Shown here: positions 61,111 to 64,000 of the stretch, in pieces
Numbering within the stretch: the first letter of the stretch is position 1
How the letters are laid out: every line of letters starts with the position of its first letter
Assembly: GCA_933822405.4 (NCBI GenBank)
Contig: CAKOGP040001914.1
Coordinates: 62,001 to 126,000, forward strand
Length of the DNA stretch: 64,000 bases
Direction of reading: 5' to 3'
Source: Cylindrotheca closterium
Lineage: Eukaryota; Bacillariophyta; Bacillariophyceae; Bacillariales; Bacillariaceae
Made by a program: the position numbers and the translations under genes
The notes under the pieces: model-generated
The model's input: only the letters and a program-made list of their open reading frames with translations
Told to the model about the DNA's origin: nothing
The model's database searches: none

Positions 61111-64000
61111 ATGCACGGACTGGTATTTGAAATATTTGAAGACTGGGTCATTGAATCACATGGCCTCAAGGTTTGGCATTCTATCAAGGAGAAAGCTGAC
61201 TGTGATGTCAAGGATAAGTCTTTTGTTACCAAAACATTCTACAACTACGATACATGGATCGAGCTCGTCACCGCAGCATCAGAAGAACTTTCTGTCTCCT
61301 TTGACAGTATCCTCGAATCGTATGGCAAATACAGCATCAGGTATCACTTCTCTCATGGACACGAAGCCCTTCTCAGGTGTCAAGGTTCTACACTCCGACA
61401 GTGGTTATCCAACCTGAATGCCATGCACGATCACGTGCAGAAGAGTTTCCCTGGAGAGAACTTTTGTTCGCCAGTCTTTTGGTGCGAAGACTGTGACACA
61501 GTTGAAGGATCAATCTTGCTTCACTACTTCAGTCTAAGAGGTAATCTACTCGTTCCTTGGGTGGTCGGAATGGTGGAAGAATGTAAGTCTACATTTCGAC
61601 TGAACGCAGCGTTTTGGTGCCAATAGTCGCATCGCTAACCTTTTATGGCTCCACTTTCTATATATTTTTAAGTGGCCTCGTTTCACTTCGAAGTCGATGT
61701 AAAAATGAACCTACTCACCAAACAAGATGGATATGCGTCGAAATTTAGCACTTGGAGAATAACAGCAGTGGATGAAGAGCAAATATGGAAGCTTTCTCCC
61801 AACGCGGTAGCAAATGACTGTGAGGATGACGAAGTCGTCGACTTTAGCGATGTCAAGATGCCAAACAAGTGTCTTTTCACTGGAAAGAAGCTGAGAAAAG
61901 ATATTGACAGCACGGAGACTATCTGCCCACATGCCAAGGCTGAGCTGGAACGAACGACGATAGATGCAACTGCATCCATGTCCACCGAATCGTCAACACT
62001 CACAGGTTCCAAAGAGAACCAACCTGGGCTCTCCATGGATACGATGCAGGAGGTCTTTCCTTTCCACGTCATAGTGGACAAGGAATTCAGGATTGTCCAA
62101 GTTGGCGAGAAACTTCCGGTGCTTTTAAAAGCCACCAACTCGCATGATCTGGTGGGAGTTCATATCAAAGACGTTCTCAAGATCACAAGGCCAGTTCTTG
62201 GTACCTCTTGGAATTGGATGTCCTTGAATAAGCTTTCGGACCAAAACTTCTTCCTCGCACCTGCAATCGAAGACTCGATTGCAGTTACTGGAGTTGCAAC
62301 ACACATTGCAGCTGATGGACAGCAGAGGTTTGGAATGGGAGGAGGCGTTATCAAGTTCAAGGCGTCCATCGTGAATTTGGACGGCGACATGGTCATGTTC
62401 ACGCTCAGTCCCGAAGCTCGAAACGTTGAAGATCTCAACAACATGGGTCTTACACTTTCCGATTTGCCTCTTCATAGCTGCCAACGAGATGCCGTCTTCC
62501 TCGGCGAATACATTAGACAAGAGTCTGATAAGGCACATGAGCTTGATAAGCTGAGCCGAACTCTCGGATCAGAACAGGTGAGCCTTCCTCGTGAATAATG
62601 TGTCGGTGCTTTACTGCTTTCGCCAACCCTACCATTGCATCTGCTATATTTAGGCTCTTTCCAACACCCTTCTATACAATATTCTTCCAAAACAAGTCGC
62701 GGATGACTTGAGAAAAGGAAAGACCATCGAACCCACATTCCACGAGAATGTCACTTTGTTCTTTTCCGACATTGTTGGGTTCACCGATCTTTGCGGTCAA
62801 GTCGAACCTTGGGACATCATCGATCTAATGAATCAATTGTATTCTGTCATGGACTTTTTGGCTGCCCGGTTCAAGCTCTATAAGGTCGAAACCGTTGGCG
62901 ACGCGTACATGTGAGTTTCCGAAGCGACTAGTGTGTCTTCAAGACGCTGTCTTGCACTTACACACTGTGTTTTGAATATCATAGGTGCTGCTCTGGTCTT
63001 CCTGAGCCGGATCCATACCACGCCGAGAACGTTGCAAATTTTGCGTTGGCAGTCTTGGAATGCGTGAAGCATGTAAAATCTCCTGTCACTGGAGAGCCAA
63101 TCAACCTCCGAATTGGAATCCATACTGGAAGCTGTACATCTGGTGTTGTGGGAACTTTAACGCCTCATTACTGTCTCTTTGGAGATATGGTCAACGTGAC
63201 GAGCCGCCACGAGTCGACTGGTGCCGCGGGGAAGATTCACGCCTCGAATTATCTGTATGGTCGACTCACGCACTTTTCCCAGTCCGACAACCAAGAATTC
63301 CGCTTCAAAGCAAGAGGTCTTGTCGACATGAAAGGAAAGGGAGAACACTATACGTACTGGCTGGAGAGCGGTACCGAACACAACACTTCGGCGAATCCTA
63401 CTGCTCTTGAAGCTCTGTCTCAAGATGTAGAAGCAATGATATCCTCCGAAAAATGGAAGATGCGAAGGTATTTCAAACCTGGAGGTATTTTCAAACAGGA
63501 GGGTGCGTTGGGAAAAGTTCTTCCAGACAACACTGTAGACCACCCCCAAGTCAAACCTAGAAGGTCCGGTGGCATCTCTGAGAGAGAAACGGGCCCTGTT
63601 CAAAGAGATAGTGATATTGAAAAAGATGATATTGAAAAAGATGATCTCCAAGCGGACTCCATTGATGTAGACTTGAAAGAGAACCAAGTTGATTTTTTTG
63701 GCAAGAGCTGGGAGGACCTTCAATGGGACGAGTGCTCCAAGAATGCCTTACAAGGAAAGATCTTCGATATTCTGCTGAATGTCCTGCAACTTTGCGTTGG
63801 AAAGGGAGGCGCACGGCTCAATGTGATCACTGATCAGCTGAAAAAGTATGTCAAAACCATTGCGGACCTTTACAGTGAAGATAACTCATTCCACAGCTTT
63901 ACGCTCGCATCAGAAGTCGTCCTTCGCGCAAACTTCATCTGGGAGACTTGGGCTACCGATGTGAGCTCGGACCCATGGGATCACTTCATGTTATTGTTTG
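61111..64000 (+). CDS. H-NOX guanylate cyclase with C-terminal PDE-like region (partial, runs off the window)
   Basis: Exons 61111-61582, 61673-62577, 62654-62910 and 62985 to beyond 64000; all introns GT-AG, 74-90 nt. Residues 1-175 are an H-NOX heme domain: proximal His in NLNAMHDHVQ and the heme-contact motif Y-x-S-x-R as HYFSLRGN. An HNOBA-like PAS region (about 300-440: FPFHVIVDKEFRIVQVGEKL) and a signalling helix follow. The class III cyclase domain (about 475-655) has metal Asp residues in FFSDIVGFTD and VETVGDAYM, the guanine-selective Glu (KVETVGD) and Cys (HYCLFGD), and NVTSRHE. A linker with repeats of DIEKDD leads to FDILLNVLQLC and KTIADLYSEDNSFHSFTLAS, resembling the start of a cyclic-nucleotide phosphodiesterase. 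No membrane segment. Likely a cytosolic NO- or redox-sensing cGMP enzyme. Confidence 0.88.

Noticed and set aside
1..64000. tRNA, rRNA, CRISPR, bacterial operons or insertion sequences
   Set aside because: No tRNA B-box in a cloverleaf context, no rRNA-like stretch and no CRISPR-type spaced repeats were found; introns and targeting signals show nuclear eukaryotic DNA.

Overview
The window is nuclear DNA of a photosynthetic stramenopile, most probably a pennate diatom. The evidence is: (i) GT-AG introns that are mostly 55-145 nt, with many genes having none; (ii) plastid proteins whose signal peptide is followed by an aromatic residue (CHA|F in the histidine phosphatase, ALA|W in the nucleotide translocator), the bipartite pre-sequence type used by secondary red plastids; (iii) an FKBP with a second, twin-arginine thylakoid-lumen signal; (iv) protein families common in diatoms, namely BspA-type LRR proteins, plastid ATP/ADP translocases and guanylate cyclase-phosphodiesterase fusions. 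The species cannot be fixed from the sequence alone.

Layout. 0.4-26 kb is ordinary dense gene space on both strands: a membrane 2OG-Fe(II) oxygenase, a Ser-rich orphan, a plastid histidine phosphatase, NSF, a lumenal FKBP, a DUF3431-like type II membrane protein, a CRAL-TRIO protein, a frame-disrupted ankyrin gene, an LRR protein, DCP1, an MFS transporter, a tandem-duplicated NTF2-like protein and a 12-exon plastid nucleotide translocator. 26.5-42.7 kb is one array of five + strand genes for membrane-anchored phosphatases. Four carry a PhoD domain. One carries an unrelated PhoX/DUF839 domain on an N-terminal half closely related to that of its PhoD neighbour. Four of the five have a bulb-type (mannose-binding type) lectin domain, and the fifth has instead an array of about 26 N-glycosylation sequons. 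42.7-52.7 kb returns to housekeeping genes: a GNAT acetyltransferase, a CABLES-like cyclin, a GT14 glycosyltransferase, importin alpha, a degenerate SDR and the Pol III subunit RPC11. 53-60 kb is unstable: a duplicated 0.57-kb segment carrying a 62-aa protein gene, two broken TPR (kinesin-light-chain-like) genes and a cluster of hairpins. The window ends inside a gene for an H-NOX (heme/NO sensor) guanylate cyclase that runs into what looks like a phosphodiesterase domain.

Biology. The phosphatase array is the most distinctive system here. Each protein has a cytosolic N-terminus, one membrane anchor, usually a lectin module, a flexible linker and an ectophosphatase, as expected for cell-surface scavenging of organic phosphate held near wall glycans. 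Two non-homologous phosphatase families sharing one anchor-lectin module points to modular shuffling at a glycine-rich linker. All functional statements come from motifs read by eye; no database search was run.
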